A DNA stretch of 64,000 nucleotides from Glandiceps talaboti (GCF_964340395.1 NC_135559.1:11697759-11761758), one strand, 5' to 3'; counted from the first letter of the stretch, positions 38,296-51,854 are shown. The notes: a model not told the origin generated them from the letters alone. Program-made: numbers and translations.

Positions 38296-38424
38296 GTAAG
38301 GACACATAGCTATGTTTTGTTTGTCAACAGAATTCTCCAGCTGAAACACTCAAATCATTGACAGTTGAGAAGGCGATGAAAGTTCAACGTTGATGAAGAA
38401 AGTTTTGAGGTGTTTATGTTTAAT

Positions 38425-38631
38425 AGTGCAGTATTACAGTTCCAGGGTAGTGTATTCTGTAACATCTCTGGCGTTCCCACTGCAGAAAATAAAACGATGT
38501 ACTCGCTATCTCACTTGATTTGATAAAGTAGTCATCTGAGACGAAGTATAACAACATGCATAATAATCAGAATATCATGTACTTTAACTCAGATTTGTCC
38601 TTGAATTGAATAGTGCAAGCTCTACCTTGGC
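38425..38631 (+). repeat. 132-bp intron element, copy 5, with shared flanks (start of intron 8)
   Basis: Lies 130 nt after exon 8. Element ends about 38,556; the flank to about 38,631 matches that of copy 4 (aataatcagaatatcatgta, tgtccttgaattgaatag). Core CTGCAGAAAATAAAACGATG. Confidence 0.88.
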
Positions 38632-38639
38632 CAGAGTTG

Positions 38640-41090
38640 TAAGCCAAAATGTCACTTTGGGTCAGATATACAGTGTGTGATGGAATGATGGACAGGTTGT
38701 ATGTATAACTCTAGCACTAGATTTTGGTTTAGCAGGATTTTTACCTGTACTACAATTTACCGTTTTTGAAATAGAGATATATATACCGATATATATATTG
38801 GAATTGGGGTCATGGCTCTCTGTTTCAATGTTACATTTATGGTGGCACACTGACAGACTCTTGTTTGTAAGTCAATATATTGCAAAAGACTGTTAAATAT
38901 GGCAAATGTTTGTTAGTACAATGGATGAGGATTGGGTATTTATTTTGGATTTTTAATAAATAAAACAATTTTATCGTGGCTTCCTACTTGAAAAATCAAT
39001 ATGAAACAACATTGACTAAGTCTGTGTTTGTAACTCGATACATTGCAAAAAGCTAAAGAATGTGTAAAAAAAAAAGTTTGCTATTGTTATATGGTCACTT
39101 TAAAATAGGAAAGATCACAGTCTGTTGTCATGTACTTGATATACTTTAAACATATGTTGACAAAATGACCTTGTTTATTGAAATATGTATTATCCATGTT
39201 GGGCTAAAAATAATCCAGAAAGGTAAAAACAATGGTAGGGTAGAAATTTAATCAATACACACAATATAATTTGATGAACTGAGAGCATTGTTTTAATTCT
39301 TGTAAGGTCATCAGTGGAGGTCACTGTATCTTGTTTCTATTAAAAATTGACTGTTGATAAGCATATTTTATTAATTTGAAAATAGATAATTCATACGTAA
39401 CTCATGGCAAAGGTAGATAAGTACGAAAAGTAATCTCTTGAAAAGTTCTCCTTTTTTTGTCTCCTGGGATTTCTCAACTTTTCATTGTTGAATCGACATT
39501 GAATAACGTTTTTTGTGTGCTTATGTTATTATGAATCTTCAAAGAAAATAGTCAATGAAAGAGACAGGAGAAATATCAACTTTTTTATATAATTTATGTT
39601 TTCATATTGAGAAGACATCCACTTGTTAGTAAAGGTACTCAACAGTAATAATATTTGGTGTTTTCATATTTTGGAAGAAAATAATCAATCAAATTGGGTC
39701 GGGGAGGACTCACTACATTTATATGATTGAACCTTTTTTCTGCGTTCTTCTTTTGTATTGAGAAGACATGCATAAGTTACAAGTAAGTGTGTTTTAGGAC
39801 AAATTTACATGTCTGCAGTTTCTTGAAGATTCCGATGTCAAGGATGATATTTGAGGGCATCCCAAAGTATTTTCACTGCATTATAAATGTAGTTTGCCTA
39901 AATTTGATTGTTTAGGTCTAGCAACTACGAGTGATCATGAATATATTCAAGTTAAATGGAATGATATTTATTCTTCAAATCAAACCAAAATTAACAGAAA
40001 TGTTAAGGTCTGGACTGTGACCATATAAAATCTGAACACTGTGTTGTGGTGTTTTACAGGGACATTTTAGTGCATTTTCATAAAATTGAGTTAGAAGTAG
40101 CATCAATGGTTTTACAAAGTAGTCTTCACAGGTAATCATAGTAGACAATGTTGTGTTTTTTATGTCAGCTGTGTTTACTTACTGAGCTAAAAATAGAAAT
40201 ATGGGACATCCTCCATGTCAGTTAGAGAGCCCTCTTGAGTTGAGAAGTGTCATATGTTTTGACAGGTGAGTGAGATCTCAACTCTGCTAATAGGTTTAGT
40301 TGGACCTGTTTCAAGGCAAGTGTTCTTTTGGTGACAGGTAAGTGGCTATTTTAGGCCAGGAAAAAAGTCCCTGTAGATGTGTTAGCTTCTCTGTGTTTGA
40401 AATTGTAGAGTTTCTGTTGATGTGTATCATATAATGCTAGTGTATGCATTAGTACCAAATGATGTCAACGTACACAGTTCAGAACAGTATTGAATTCAAC
40501 ATTCTAAAAAATTGCTGTTTGTGCTTGAAATTGGTTTGTATTTTCACTTTCAATCAAGATCAACAAATTTTCTTTTCAGAATAGCTCAAATCAATCAAAA
40601 AATTTGGTTTTGGAATTTACACTCATTTTTTTATACATATAATTTAAATTGTAAAATATCCAAAACTGAAGAGAAAAAAACATTAATTTTCTGAAAGTTA
40701 TTTAGAGAAAACATATCAAGATAATTTATGAAATATGAAGAGAGTATTTTGGTATCTAACCTGTAAATATTGACGATTTATAAAAATGAGTCTGGATTTT
40801 TGAGTAGTGTAGTATTACCTAAGTATTGATTCTGTATTGTTATTCGGTAGAAATAGGAATTTTAAGTATGTTATTGTCCTGATTATAATAAGTCACCGGA
40901 ATTAATTTGATTACATGAATATTAGAATGGCTCGTTGTAAAGTAAAGGTACAAATTAATACGGCTTGTTGTATAGTAAAGGTACAAATTAAATGAAACGT
41001 GAAATATGGTGAATGCATTTGTTCAATTCTCTCTGACGTGTAGTAATGCGGGGTGGGATGTTTTAAAATCAAAATATACAAATTTTATTT
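38640..41090. other. Intron 8, first gene-free stretch
   Basis: AT-rich intron sequence without recognisable exons. A weak duplication around 38,850-39,060 (tgtttgtaa.tc.atatattgcaaaa) and another at 40,930-40,995 (cttgttgtatagtaaaggta) are the only patterns seen. Other plain parts of this intron are 44,600-47,290, 50,050-51,190, 51,940-53,640 and 56,350-58,355. Confidence 0.6.
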
Positions 41091-41094
41091 CAGG

Positions 41095-41380
41095 CAACTC
41101 TCAGAATTAGTCCAGGTTCTAGACCCTCTGATAATTCTGCTAGCTTTTAAAATTGACCACAGGTCACATAACACCAAAGGCACTGTCGAAGGCTTGCTGC
41201 ATACTAGTGATACTGTCGTCCTTGGACTTTGTTTGGCAACCTTCCAAGTGCAGATCCGAGGTCTTGTTAGAAGACTATCTCAGAACTTGAAATATGGCTG
41301 ATATTTTGTTCCATTTTTCTGTGAACTGCAAGGTCTTGTTAGAAGACTAACTCAGAACTTGAAATATGGGTGATATTTCT
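41095..41380 (+). other. GC-richer unexplained block with duplicated end (intron 8)
   Basis: A block of higher GC and complexity than its surroundings, open in one + frame (41,053-41,301), preceded by tttatttcag. Its last 48 nt (ggtcttgttagaagactatc, tcagaacttgaaatatggct) are repeated about 70 nt later. It does not match DLG; a transposon remnant is likelier than an exon. Confidence 0.4.
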
Positions 41381-41999
41381 CTCTGTTTCTACCGAAACTG
41401 TTTGTATAGAGTTGAAAAGTTTGCATGTTTTATAGATACATGTAAATTTTATGTTAGTCAGACTGGGATACCTTTATTTTTCAAACTCAAGTAACACACT
41501 CTTACAGCCTAGAATAAAGATGTGAATTTGAATTTATAAGTTAAAATTTATACTAAGTACAGATTGAAATACAAGGTATAAACTTATATTTACTTGTGAT
41601 TACAAAGATTTGACTGATATTTGATATGCCCACAAACAAAATTACGTATGAAATAATGGTATTTCAATGTTTTGACTTTTGTCTTTCATTCAATTGTGTT
41701 TCTTGTTTTTCTTCAAATAAGCAAATTAAGAAAATTTAACTAGTTTGTGCTTGATTGTCAGTACACATATGTAGTAAACGTGTCTAGACATTGTAGTAAT
41801 GATATAAAGTAAATTGATAAATTCCATTCGAAATAATTTCTTATTATAATTGAGTTTATTGGAATGTGAATTGTTATTTCTGTTACTATAAGTGAATACT
41901 TTGCAATGAAATCTTAATGATAATGATGTCTGTAGTCGACTAAGTCGATTTATTGTTATCATAAAAAAATGGTTAGGTAATATTGTTATTTCAACAGCC

Positions 42000-42362
42000 T
42001 GTTCCATATTAGTGTTCACTGGCTTTTATTCGATGCAACCTTCAAATACTCTGGAGCTGTTCTATGGAACAGTCTACCACCACATACTAAGCAGTGCAAA
42101 ACAATTCCTACTTTTAGGAATAGGTACATAAATCATCTTATGTCAGAGAGGATAACTTCTAGTTTGGTGTAACTGGATGGCGGTGTAAATTTTGTCTGTT
42201 GTTGATAGTTGTTGTTTTCATTTTGTTGTCTTGTTAAACTTTGCTTCCGCATTGTTTGTACTTTCTTTTTGTGTGGTATGTAATGTTATTGGTGAGGTGG
42301 AAATCAGCTGTTGTTGTTTCCTGGCTACCCTGTTCTTAAATAAATTCTACTACTACTACTAC
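42000..42362 (+). mobile_element. 5'-truncated LINE 3' end with (CTA)n tail
   Basis: The frame from about 42,005 to the TAA at 42,170-42,172 reads FDATFKYSGAVLWNSLPPHT and then KTIPTFRNRYINHLMSE, the characteristic last part of a LINE reverse transcriptase (FKYSGA.LWNSLP...TF...). About 170 nt of 3'UTR follow, including AATAAA near 42,340 (cttaaataaattc), and the insertion ends in (CTA)5 at 42,346-42,361. The fragment is intact in frame over its short coding part, so it looks younger than the 23.8-kb copy. It lies in DLG intron 8 in gene-sense orientation. Confidence 0.75.
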
Positions 42363-43935
42363 ATACAGAAACCAATAAGAAAATGCATATTCTGCACAGT
42401 TTGTTTCCAGTGATATTTTGTTTTGAAGAATACACCTAACCGTTACTAGAAATGGTTCTATCATTTTAATTAGGTAAACAACCTATTTGGTATTTATTGA
42501 TGTTACTATGTACACTTGCTTGATGTCTGTATGTAAACAAATAAACAGTCTGGATTGTTTATTAGTGCGTCAACGAATTACAAATATGTGGGATGTCGAT
42601 AAGGTTGGATGACACGGTGAGGATATATGCTTCAGTGACTGTAGTATGAAGAAATTAAAAACAAAAAAGAAAATTCTGATGATTAAAATAGCTTTTTACG
42701 TACCATTACTTGGACTTTTAATTGATTTTGTCAAATTGGAAATGAATATGTGAAACTGATCATTCTCTTTGATTTTGACATACTTGAAGCGAAGGATGAT
42801 TTACTAAATGTGTCATTATCACCACTCAGAATATAATATTTCATTTTGGAAATTGATTTCATTGTGGTCGTGAAACTTTGTATGGTAAATATCTGAAATA
42901 GATAGTCTTTCGGAAATGCAATCACAAAGTCTAGACTAACCTGAATATGTGGATAAATTGACCGTAATTTGATTGATGAAATGTTAATCACCGTTCAAAT
43001 TTTTTAATTTCATTTGAGAAAGTGGTTAATTTTTGTGTAAAATATGTGAAAGTGATAGTTTTCGGAAATGTATTCACAAAGTCTAGACAAATCTAAATGT
43101 GTGGAAAATTCCTAAATGTCCGGAAAACAGAAGCTATCATATCATTTCATCAATTGATTTCATTTCAGAAGAATCATGTATAATAGATATATGAAACCGT
43201 CTGCGCTCTAGAATGTTGTCATGAAATCCCGACATGCCGGGATTCCCGATATCGATTACTAACTGTATGATAACCACAGCGAGGAGGCTACTGTCACAGA
43301 GCTTAAGTTTGTGAATCGATTATTTCAAAGTGGAAATATCTACATTGAATATTTGTAAGTGATAGTCTAGCCGAATGTTAAATTGTGATAATATAAAAAG
43401 TATGGTTCCTGAATTTTTTAGGATGGATTCTTAAGTGTGTGATAAACAGGCCAACAAATACGCCATAATGTGAATCATTTACGTATGGATTTTCTTTCAC
43501 ATGTTTTAAGTTTTTGTTTAAATTGATTTTATCAAAAGGTGAAATGTGTAATTTAGTGTTGATATTTTTGTCCAGATGCAATAATGGGGGAAGATTTTGA
43601 TTGTTTTGTTGTACAGTGTGGAAGTGATAACAAGATAATCATAAATTTTAGCAGTAAATTATTTGAATGTAATGATCAACAAAACAATATAATTATGGTG
43701 GATAATTTCATTTTCAAAGTTGAATTCATTAAAGGTAACCAAATAAATTGTTGTTTTATGGATTATACCATGTACTAGCCAAGTTGAACTATAAATATGG
43801 AATATATACTCTGGTCATATGACATCATGACAATGCGCATCTGCTGTGTTCAAATATGAGTCAAAACATTCAAAATTGCCAATTACTTTCCCAGATTTAA
43901 AAAAAAAACATTACTGCCAATGGTATAATTATATT

Positions 43936-44075
43936 ATTCTCCAATATTTTTGTTCGATCAGCTGGAAAATACTTGTGACCTAAGGGTTGTAACTACTCAT
44001 CTAGCGACTACAACAAAGCCCCCTTAGGTCACTCATATTTTCCTTGGCTGAACGACAGAAAACATATTGGGGAAT
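43936..44075. repeat. Foldback (MITE-like) element, copy 1
   Basis: Inverted arms: ATTCTCCAATATTTTTGTTC...GGAAAATACTTGTGACCTAAGGG on the left pair with CCCTTAGGTCACTCATATTTTCC...ATATTGGGGAAT on the right, with about 33 nt between. No coding capacity. Confidence 0.85.
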
Positions 44076-44086
44076 TACATCTAATT

Positions 44087-44220
44087 ACACCATATACAAG
44101 CCAAATTATTGTTTTTGAACGGAAAATACCCGATGTGCAGTAACTCAGTGACAAGGCCCCCTAGGTCACTTGTAATTTTCCTTGACTGAATGAATGAAGA
44201 AAAATGTTCGGGGCATAGTA
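44087..44220. repeat. Foldback element, copy 2, left arm decayed
   Basis: Right arm intact in type (CCCCCTAGGTCACTTGTAATTTTCC..., then gaagaaaaatgttcggggc). The left arm keeps only gaacGGAAAATACC and gtgacaagg. Same family as the neighbours at 43.9 and 44.45 kb. Confidence 0.7.
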
Positions 44221-44445
44221 TGTGATTATTTGTGAATGATGCATTCAAAACTCAGATCAACCTGAATTTCAAGGATGAATTACTGAATAACTTCATTTAA
44301 ATGTGACAGTTTTAGCGGGTCGTGATCAGTCAAAAGTTACGCTATACCGACATTTCGGGGATATGTTGCAGTAAGCCAAGATATGTCACAGTAAAATGTG
44401 AAGAACATACATGTTAAGAGAATGGAAATTGAGACAAGTTGATGT

Positions 44446-44595
44446 TATTCCCCAATATTTTTCTTCATTATAGCCAGGAAAATGCAAGTGACCTAAGGGG
44501 ACTTGTTACTACGAGTCGCGAGATGTATAGTGACAAAATCTTTAGGTCATGAGTATTTTCCAGCTGTATGAAGAAAAATATTGGAGAAGAATATT
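44446..44595. repeat. Foldback element, copy 3
   Basis: Left arm ATTCCCCAATATTTTTCTTC...GGAAAATGCAAGTGACCTAAGG; right arm CTTTAGGTCATGAGTATTTTCCAGCTG...AAAATATTGGAGAAGAATATT. The arms of copies 1 and 3 are clearly the same sequence. Confidence 0.85.
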
Positions 44596-47299
44596 AATTA
44601 TTTCTCCTCAAGCATGATTTATGAAAAATTAGGAAAAATAATGGCAATTTGGAACATTTTGATTCATATTTTGAACAGAGCGACTCTAAGTTAGACACAG
44701 TTTGTTGTGATATAGTAAAACCAGGGTATATAATCCATATTTTTTGTTCACAGACAATAACTTGGCTTGCATGAGTATGGTATAGTTGGCTAGATAGTTG
44801 ACAGATTAAGGTATAGTTGTGTGATACATGTACATAACATACTAAATTGGCAAATACAGCCATATCACACCTGAGTTTGGGGATTAAAATTGATAATTTA
44901 TATTTAAATATGCAGAACACATTAGAGGACTTACAGACTGGCTTTGCTGTGTTCTGAATGTAATTGTTTTAATAAAGTGTTACGTGATCGAAAAACAGTT
45001 ACCCGCAATGAAATAACTACTGACCTTAAAATTTTTAGGGATAATCTACAAAATGACTAAATTAATAAATAACATGTTTCTGCATGTATGGATAGGAAGG
45101 GCCATGAAGTGTTTTGGTTTACTACATACAATGTAGCTGTATAGAAAATATAAAGTAATGCAAGGCAATGATATATTGAGTGGATAAATTTAGTTGCAGT
45201 AATGAAATAACCCTGCAGAACCTATACCAGGCCTCATTGGTCCAATCCACGGATATTACTAGATATTTTTAACCGCATGCATACTAAATAGTCGTCGAGC
45301 TGTTCATTTGTCTCAGTGCACTAAACATGTATTATGATTTGTGTGTGCCTAGCGGACAGTAGACTCTCTGATATTGATCCGTTCACCAGTGTGGTAATAT
45401 TATCTACTGAGTGTTTCCTTGTATAGCTGGACAGTAAGTTAGTATTGTTTTCTGTTGTAACAGTTATAGTTAGAGGGCTGTATTAGGGTTAATGAATAGT
45501 TTATTTGTATGTGAGAGGTAGATTTGATGTCAGGGAAACTGCTAATGGAGATTGATTGGGAGACTGCATATATGGGATCATCTCATGGGTGAAATATCAT
45601 TGCAGTTTAGTACCGGTTTGCATCATGGCATGAATAATTCATGACTTGTATCGCTACGGTAGCATGTGTAATCACGGTGGCAGCCATCTTGCGTTTTTTT
45701 TTTGTATGTACAATAACTGTCCCTGTGTGGGACTGCTCAGTCTGAGTGGTTACCGTGGCATTTAGGTTGAGAGCACAGCTTGTTGGTGGTTTCCCTGGAT
45801 TTGTAACCGCATCACTTCAGTGTCAGCTGGTTATTGTGTGATCACTGAGTTCTTTATTTGAAATGTATGGGATGTATAAGTAACAATGTGCAGGTAGGGA
45901 GTACAAACATTCTATTGTTCTTCATCAGTGCACTCAGCATGTAGCTGTAGTGTCAGATGACAGTGGGCAAATAGAGGCACAGTTTGCTATTTCTTATTTC
46001 AAATTTGTCATCAAGTATTGGTATCGCAAAGACAGAAATGCACCTATGGTTTGATTTCTCTAATCAATTATAAATCAGTTCTTATATATATATCATATAT
46101 GTGCTTAGTTTAAGTTGCCACTGTATTACCCAAGGACTGTGGGGATTATAACCTTTCCAATATATTGCCGTTTACATATTTATTTTACCTATTCGCTTGT
46201 TCTATACTTTTGTATTAATTGCCAAGCTTAGGAATATTAATTGCATTTTTTGTGGTTTTTGTGGTGAATTGTTGTAGACACGTATATGTCTCCGTTACTT
46301 GATGAGTTAAGTTGAGGTTCATTTGCCATTTATGTTACCTATTTACAATACAGGTGTGTGAAAGGTACTTTATATTTTATTGATCATTATTATGCAGTGT
46401 AGAAACAAACATTTCACTTGGTTAATATTTTGTCTTGTTTTGTTTAAATTCACTGATTTAGAAATCTAATCCGAGATTCCTGATTTTAGGACAATTTGCT
46501 GTGGAAATATAAAATTGTTGAAATACCCAACTGATAGATTGAGTCTTTTGAATATTGACTGTGCATTAATAGAATATTACGATGTGCAAAATTGTCTCTT
46601 CTCTCTTATTTTCTAAATCTTGTATCTACATTTATATGTCAGTGAGAGTATATCATTTTCGGATCATTTTGGTCTCGTTATGAAAAAAGTGTATGTGGAT
46701 TCTCACTTGTTCAGGTGATCGCCACAGTCAAGTAACATTAGATATATTGCAGTATATGAAATACAGTAGAATACCATGGACTACGCGGAGTTCTCATCGT
46801 CCTCATAAAAAATGTAATCTTCACTTTAATCGCAGCACTAGGACCATTAATCTAGTTGCTCTCAGGCTGTTTTCTACAAATTGCAAGTCACTTCTTGTAT
46901 ATTATCCACACCGGTGAATTTTATAGAATTTTAGCAAAGATAGGAAATATAAGATATAGGAAAGTACAGATTTTTTTGCCATCATTTTCGTGGCTTGATA
47001 TCTGAAAGTGGAAATTATGTTTTAGTCGTAGAGCTAAATAATCGTCATGGTTTCAGAAGGTTTGATGGAAATTGTATGTCAGTTTTGGTATGAACAGCAG
47101 GTGATTTCCTACCATTATCAAACACTGCTACAGGTTCAACAGAGGTAATGTAATATAAATATATGAAATGCTAAAATTGACAGATTTTTCTCTTCACTTT
47201 TTTTCTGTCTCAAGAATTGTAATCCTTTGCTTAAATCTCATCTAAAGGTTTTGATCGGGATGATTCCGGATGCTATAATCCGGGAAATCGTAACTCAGC

Positions 47300-47560
47300 C
47301 TGTGTATGTGTACAGGTAAATCGCCACATAAACTGTATAGTCAATTTTACTGCCCCCAAAAAAGTACACCTCAGTGATCGGTTCAAGAAATATTCGTCCT
47401 ATATGTGTATAGGTGAATTGCCAATGCCACGGTTCTGTGCAAGATGTTTATTGACTGAGTATAGTTGTAAATGTGTAGAAGTCATAAACTACATAGTCAG
47501 TTTTACTGCCCCCAAAATCAGTGATCTGAACAAGAAATATTAAACGTAACAGTTTTAGAG
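47300..47560 (+). repeat. ~190-bp imperfect duplication (intron 8)
   Basis: ataaactgtatagtcaattt, tactgcccccaaaa and cagtgatc.g..caagaaatatt occur at 47,329-47,392 and again at 47,486-47,541. Confidence 0.75.
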
Positions 47561-47689
47561 TGGTCAAAACAGAAAATACTAGTTTAGTTCTTATAGTATA
47601 CTGAATTAGTTTCCCTCATCTTTTAAGTTCAACACACTTTAAGACAGTAGTTGAATGTTAATTACTATCAGAGATGTTCAATGATACAC

Positions 47690-48440
47690 CTGCATCTGAG
47701 TGCAAATATCTAATTTCCATTGGGCCAAAAATTCTTATAAATGAAACGAGAGAAAGTAATGTTTAATTGCCGCCACTTTCGGTGAATATTATAGCAATGC
47801 TTCTCACCTTGGATAGAAACATTTTGATTAAAAATAATCTATTTTCCTTTGGGTCCGAAATTTTCTTATAAATAGACTGATGTAGAAATAGTAATCAATA
47901 ATATGAACCTCTCTCAGATTTGAAATAATCTATTTTGCTTCAGTTCAAAATATCTAATAATAAAATCAGAATTATGATCAAGCTGAACTGTTATTATAAG
48001 TGTCTGTTTTGATGAAAGAAATTTTAGAGTCAAAATAATCTATTTTCCTTTGGGTCCGAAATTTAAAAAAAAATAAAGTCCAACATTGTAATCAGTAATA
48101 CAAACATTTCTAAGTATTAAGTGCATTTTTCTTCTGCAAAAAATTTCTGAAAATAAACTCAAGAAATAAAGTGAATATTTTGATGAAACGTAGAGAGTCA
48201 ATAACTTGATCAATTCTCCTTTAGATTCAAAATTTGTGTGAGATTTGTAAGTAGTATTATAGACATTCGTTTCCAATATTTCTGAAAATAAAATAAGTAG
48301 AATGAGATCACTAAATTCTTGTTTAAAAAACAAAACAAAAACAAAACAATACTCCATGCTTGTAATATGAACTGTATAAGATTCCGAATGATTTGGTTTC
48401 CCCTTCATTACAAAATTCTTGTAAATAAAATGCAAGATTT
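47690..48440 (+). repeat. Degenerate ~130-bp tandem repeat (intron 8)
   Basis: The words aataatctattttcctttgg, gtccgaaattt and aataaa.tc.agaat recur about five times. A similar AT-rich drifted tandem pattern (gatagt.ttcggaaatg, cacaaagtctagac) lies at 42,730-43,390. Confidence 0.65.
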
Positions 48441-48559
48441 TAATCACGACTAATTGTTATCTTAAGTGAAAGCTAACACCAGTGAAAATAAGACACTTCT
48501 ATAATATATGTGAAATATGTGAATAGTTAAGGCCATAATGAATTAAATGTTAGACTCAC

Positions 48560-48990
48560 AATTACTGCGTAAGGCCATATAAAAGAAATAGCGTGTTTTC
48601 GACAACCTGACCGAACCTAGTTTAAGCCTCCAACCCTAAACATTTGTTTTGCATGCAAAAACGTTAAATGGTAACAATTTACTTCTATTTCAGTGTATAC
48701 CTTCATGCCTTTGCTTCATGTGTGGTCACTTTGTTTTTAAAAAATCATATTCCAGAGAGAAACTGAGTCTAGACTGTAACACTAGTGTGCATAATTTGTT
48801 CGTCTACTGAACTATAATTGCCTTCATTTACTTCGTTTACACATCATCAAACTCTCATGGAAATATTATGACCGACGAGTATCTTATTTTTGGACGAAGT
48901 AATTAAAAACAAATTTAGGTAAATTGAAATAAAATTCCGACCTACCTACCCTATTTTCTGAAGTCATGTTATCAGACACAAACATTTTTT
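48560..48990 (+). repeat. Dispersed ~400-bp repeat, copy A (intron 8)
   Basis: Shares a series of words in order with 53,940-54,300: ggccatataaaa, acaacctgaccgaacc, caaccctaaacatttg, catcaaactctca, tatgaccgacga, ccgacctacctaccctattt, tctgaagtcatgttatcag. Same orientation. No coding content; nature unknown. Confidence 0.75.
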
Positions 48991-49289
48991 TTAATTTAGC
49001 CCTAAATCCAACAACTACTGTAGTGTGTGGTGTTCTTGATTAGACTGTGTCACTACACCTAAATATAATCACATTTTCCAACTTCATTATTTTTTTCTCC
49101 AATCACTTCATTAACCGTTATAACGGCAAAGATTTGTACAGCTCAAGGAGAGGTTTGGTTTACCAATAGCACTTGACATGCGATTCGGTCGTATGACATA
49201 GATGTCAGCTCTAGTGTGAAAATGCAGCTGGAATTAGTAGGACAAAACTGGTGATTTATGAGGGCTTTATGTATACAGGGTCTTGTCAA

Positions 49290-50000
49290 TTAACTGCTTA
49301 TTTATTCATTGATGATCCAGTGTGTGTGTGTACGACAGTGATTGCTAATAGCCTGTGTAATACCAGTATTCTTGAACTATATATAGCCTGAACATATTTG
49401 ACGCCCATTGCATTGATTTGAAATGCTGATTTAAGCATATTAACGCAGGTAAGGAACAAGTCTAACGTATATTTTATTTTGTTGAATTCTTTGAATTTCA
49501 ATATCAATTTTGTAACGTTTTTAAGTTTAACAATATTAGTATTCAAATAACAGAACAGCGTTATTGAACTTTATACTTGATGCCCCATTTCACAAATTTA
49601 AATACTGATATAATTGTATTAACGCAGGTAAGGAACAAGTCTAATGTATATTTTATTTTGCTGAATTCTTTGAATTTCAATATCAATTTTGTGATGGTTT
49701 TTAGTTTAACAGTAATAGTTGAAAAGACAGTTTTATTACTAAACAATTAGTATGTCTGTTGCTGAATGTACTTGACATCCATTTGCATTTCACAGATTTA
49801 ATGCTAATACATAATTGCAACCCAAATGTAAACTTAATAATGAGGTAGCTGTGGCTGACTTTGTTGAATTGTTTGATTTTTAATATCAATATATTGGGGT
49901 TAAATTTAACGATAGTAGTGTTGAAATGACCACATTTATTGAACTTTTATTGCTGAATGTTCTTAATAAGTGACACCCATTTCATGTATTAATATATGAA
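49290..50000 (+). repeat. ~180-bp degenerate tandem repeat, 3-4 units (intron 8)
   Basis: aacgcaggtaaggaacaagt occurs at 49,442 and 49,621 (period 179), each followed by tatattttattttgytgaat and tctttgaatttcaatatcaa. A third and fourth unit are recognisable by gaatt.tttgattttaatatcaat and ttattgaactttta. Confidence 0.82.
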
Positions 50001-51195
50001 TATATTAAATTGCAACTCTAACCTAAACTCAGATTTAGTAAGTATGTCAAGGTAGAAAAAAACTGCTTTATTACAAAGTGAATATGTTTGACAATTTCAA
50101 TGTTTTAGGTTGGAATGAAGTAATGTTGAATTGTCAATAGCCTTCCAATAATCTTCACCTGACTGTACCCTGGCTTGATATATAAAAAACTGCTATTTTC
50201 ATGTTTAACTTCTTACTTCGATGTCAGAACACACAGTCACAGAAGATGTTATGTATGTAAATAGGTCAGTAAGTCGATGATCAGTAATAGAGAGAAATGA
50301 TCTTCATAATGCCTGAAAAGACACAATCAGGCAGAAAATAACGTCCCACCTTGAATATTGCAGCATAGAATGATTAAGTAGACTATATCTATCATGTACA
50401 TTGTGAAACATGTATCAGTCAGACTTCCACCTGTACTCCCACCCCCACCCAGTCAATTTATAATGATATCCAGTCGGATATAATTTCAAATATCAAGTGA
50501 CAACTCAAACAGTGGTTTATTTTTAATACCAGAATTCAGACATTCATGTAACACACCCAATTGTTGCCATATGTGTGGTTTTGATGCCAGGGCTGGAATG
50601 TACTTGAGACTTTAGGGGAACTCCGTTCAGACAAACTCAGGTAGTTATGACAAATCTTAAATTTGTATAATTGTATTAGATACCATTATTTGATTGTCAG
50701 GTCAACTCTAAACAATAATCAAGCAGCTCACCTACAAAATGTGGAAAAGGAAGATTTTATTACGTTTTTCAAAAATTGAAGAAGAAAAATAATACTCCAT
50801 ATTACTTAGAATCCAATTTTCCCTCTTCTACATCCAACTCACTGACATTTCCTAGTTAAAGTATGAGGTGGCACTCCACCATAGTTGTGTATAGAAAATC
50901 TACCCATGAGAAAGATTGATATAAAAATTGTCATCACCATGGTTATAGTCATAGTTGCAATTAGTGGTAGATTTTTGTCATACTGTGTGGGGAAAAATGA
51001 ATATTTGTTGGAAGTATAAGATATTTGTCAAAATTTTTTTTTTCTTAAATAAAATAAAAATCTATATTGGATGGTATTATTTAGATATATGCAGTATGTC
51101 TATGATGTTCATGCATGGAATATTAATGCACTGTAAACCTGGCAATTTTTGTTCGTCTTATTTTTCGTTTTTTTCACTGGAATACAAAAACACCT

Positions 51196-51345
51196 ATAAG
51201 TCGTGAATAAAATGCCTTCTTGTATGTGAGCACAATGTACTAGTCTAGCATAATTAGTAAAATAAGTCTTTGAGAACTTGCTGATGAAGACTGCAAAATC
51301 ACACAAAATTTTCTAATAGGGAAAATATGTATGTTTATAGTATTG
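51196..51345 (+). repeat. Single-unit relative of the 65-bp array (intron 8)
   Basis: One diverged unit (aaaatgccttcttgtatgtg, gcacaatgtac, aattagtaaa) followed by the flank aagtctttgagaacttgctg and cacaaaattttc that also follows the last unit at 31.8 kb. It therefore looks like an unamplified copy of the same dispersed repeat. Confidence 0.85.
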
Positions 51346-51659
51346 ATATCGTGGCTGTAATCTATGACAGTGCATAGCTTATCACGCTGTGACTTATCTG
51401 TACTACTTACAAGATATGCAAATACTAGACACCCAGGAGACGTCACCTGATAACTATGACTGATCTAGGTGCAGGTTGTCAAATATTGATACACTCTCAG
51501 AACCCAGGTTGAGGAAAGCTGGTCAAACTTGTACAATTTGATTTTGTGTGTGTTTGATGTTCAATTTGTCAATTTGAGTTCAATGATTCAATGGTATAGT
51601 TTTAGAATCTAGTTTTAGACATTGCAAAGTCAAAATTGTCTTGTTTGCGATTCGTACAT

Positions 51660-51854
51660 TATATTTGGAGGGGGGGGGGGGATCCACCTAATGTATATTT
51701 TGGGGGGGAATTCATGGAAAATTTGTTGAGGGCTTGGGTAAAATTTACTTGCATTGATTTGTACCCCTTGCCGTTACCCCTTACCATTGTTGCAGTCTTA
51801 TCAACAAAATAATGTGTCTCATAAAATAGTATGTAAAATATTCGTGTGGCATCC

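Noticed and set aside
46693-46917. + strand ORF in intron 8 with some LINE-like flavour
   Set aside because: Basic, Arg/His-rich, no motif that can be named, no tail microsatellite; too weak to call a LINE.
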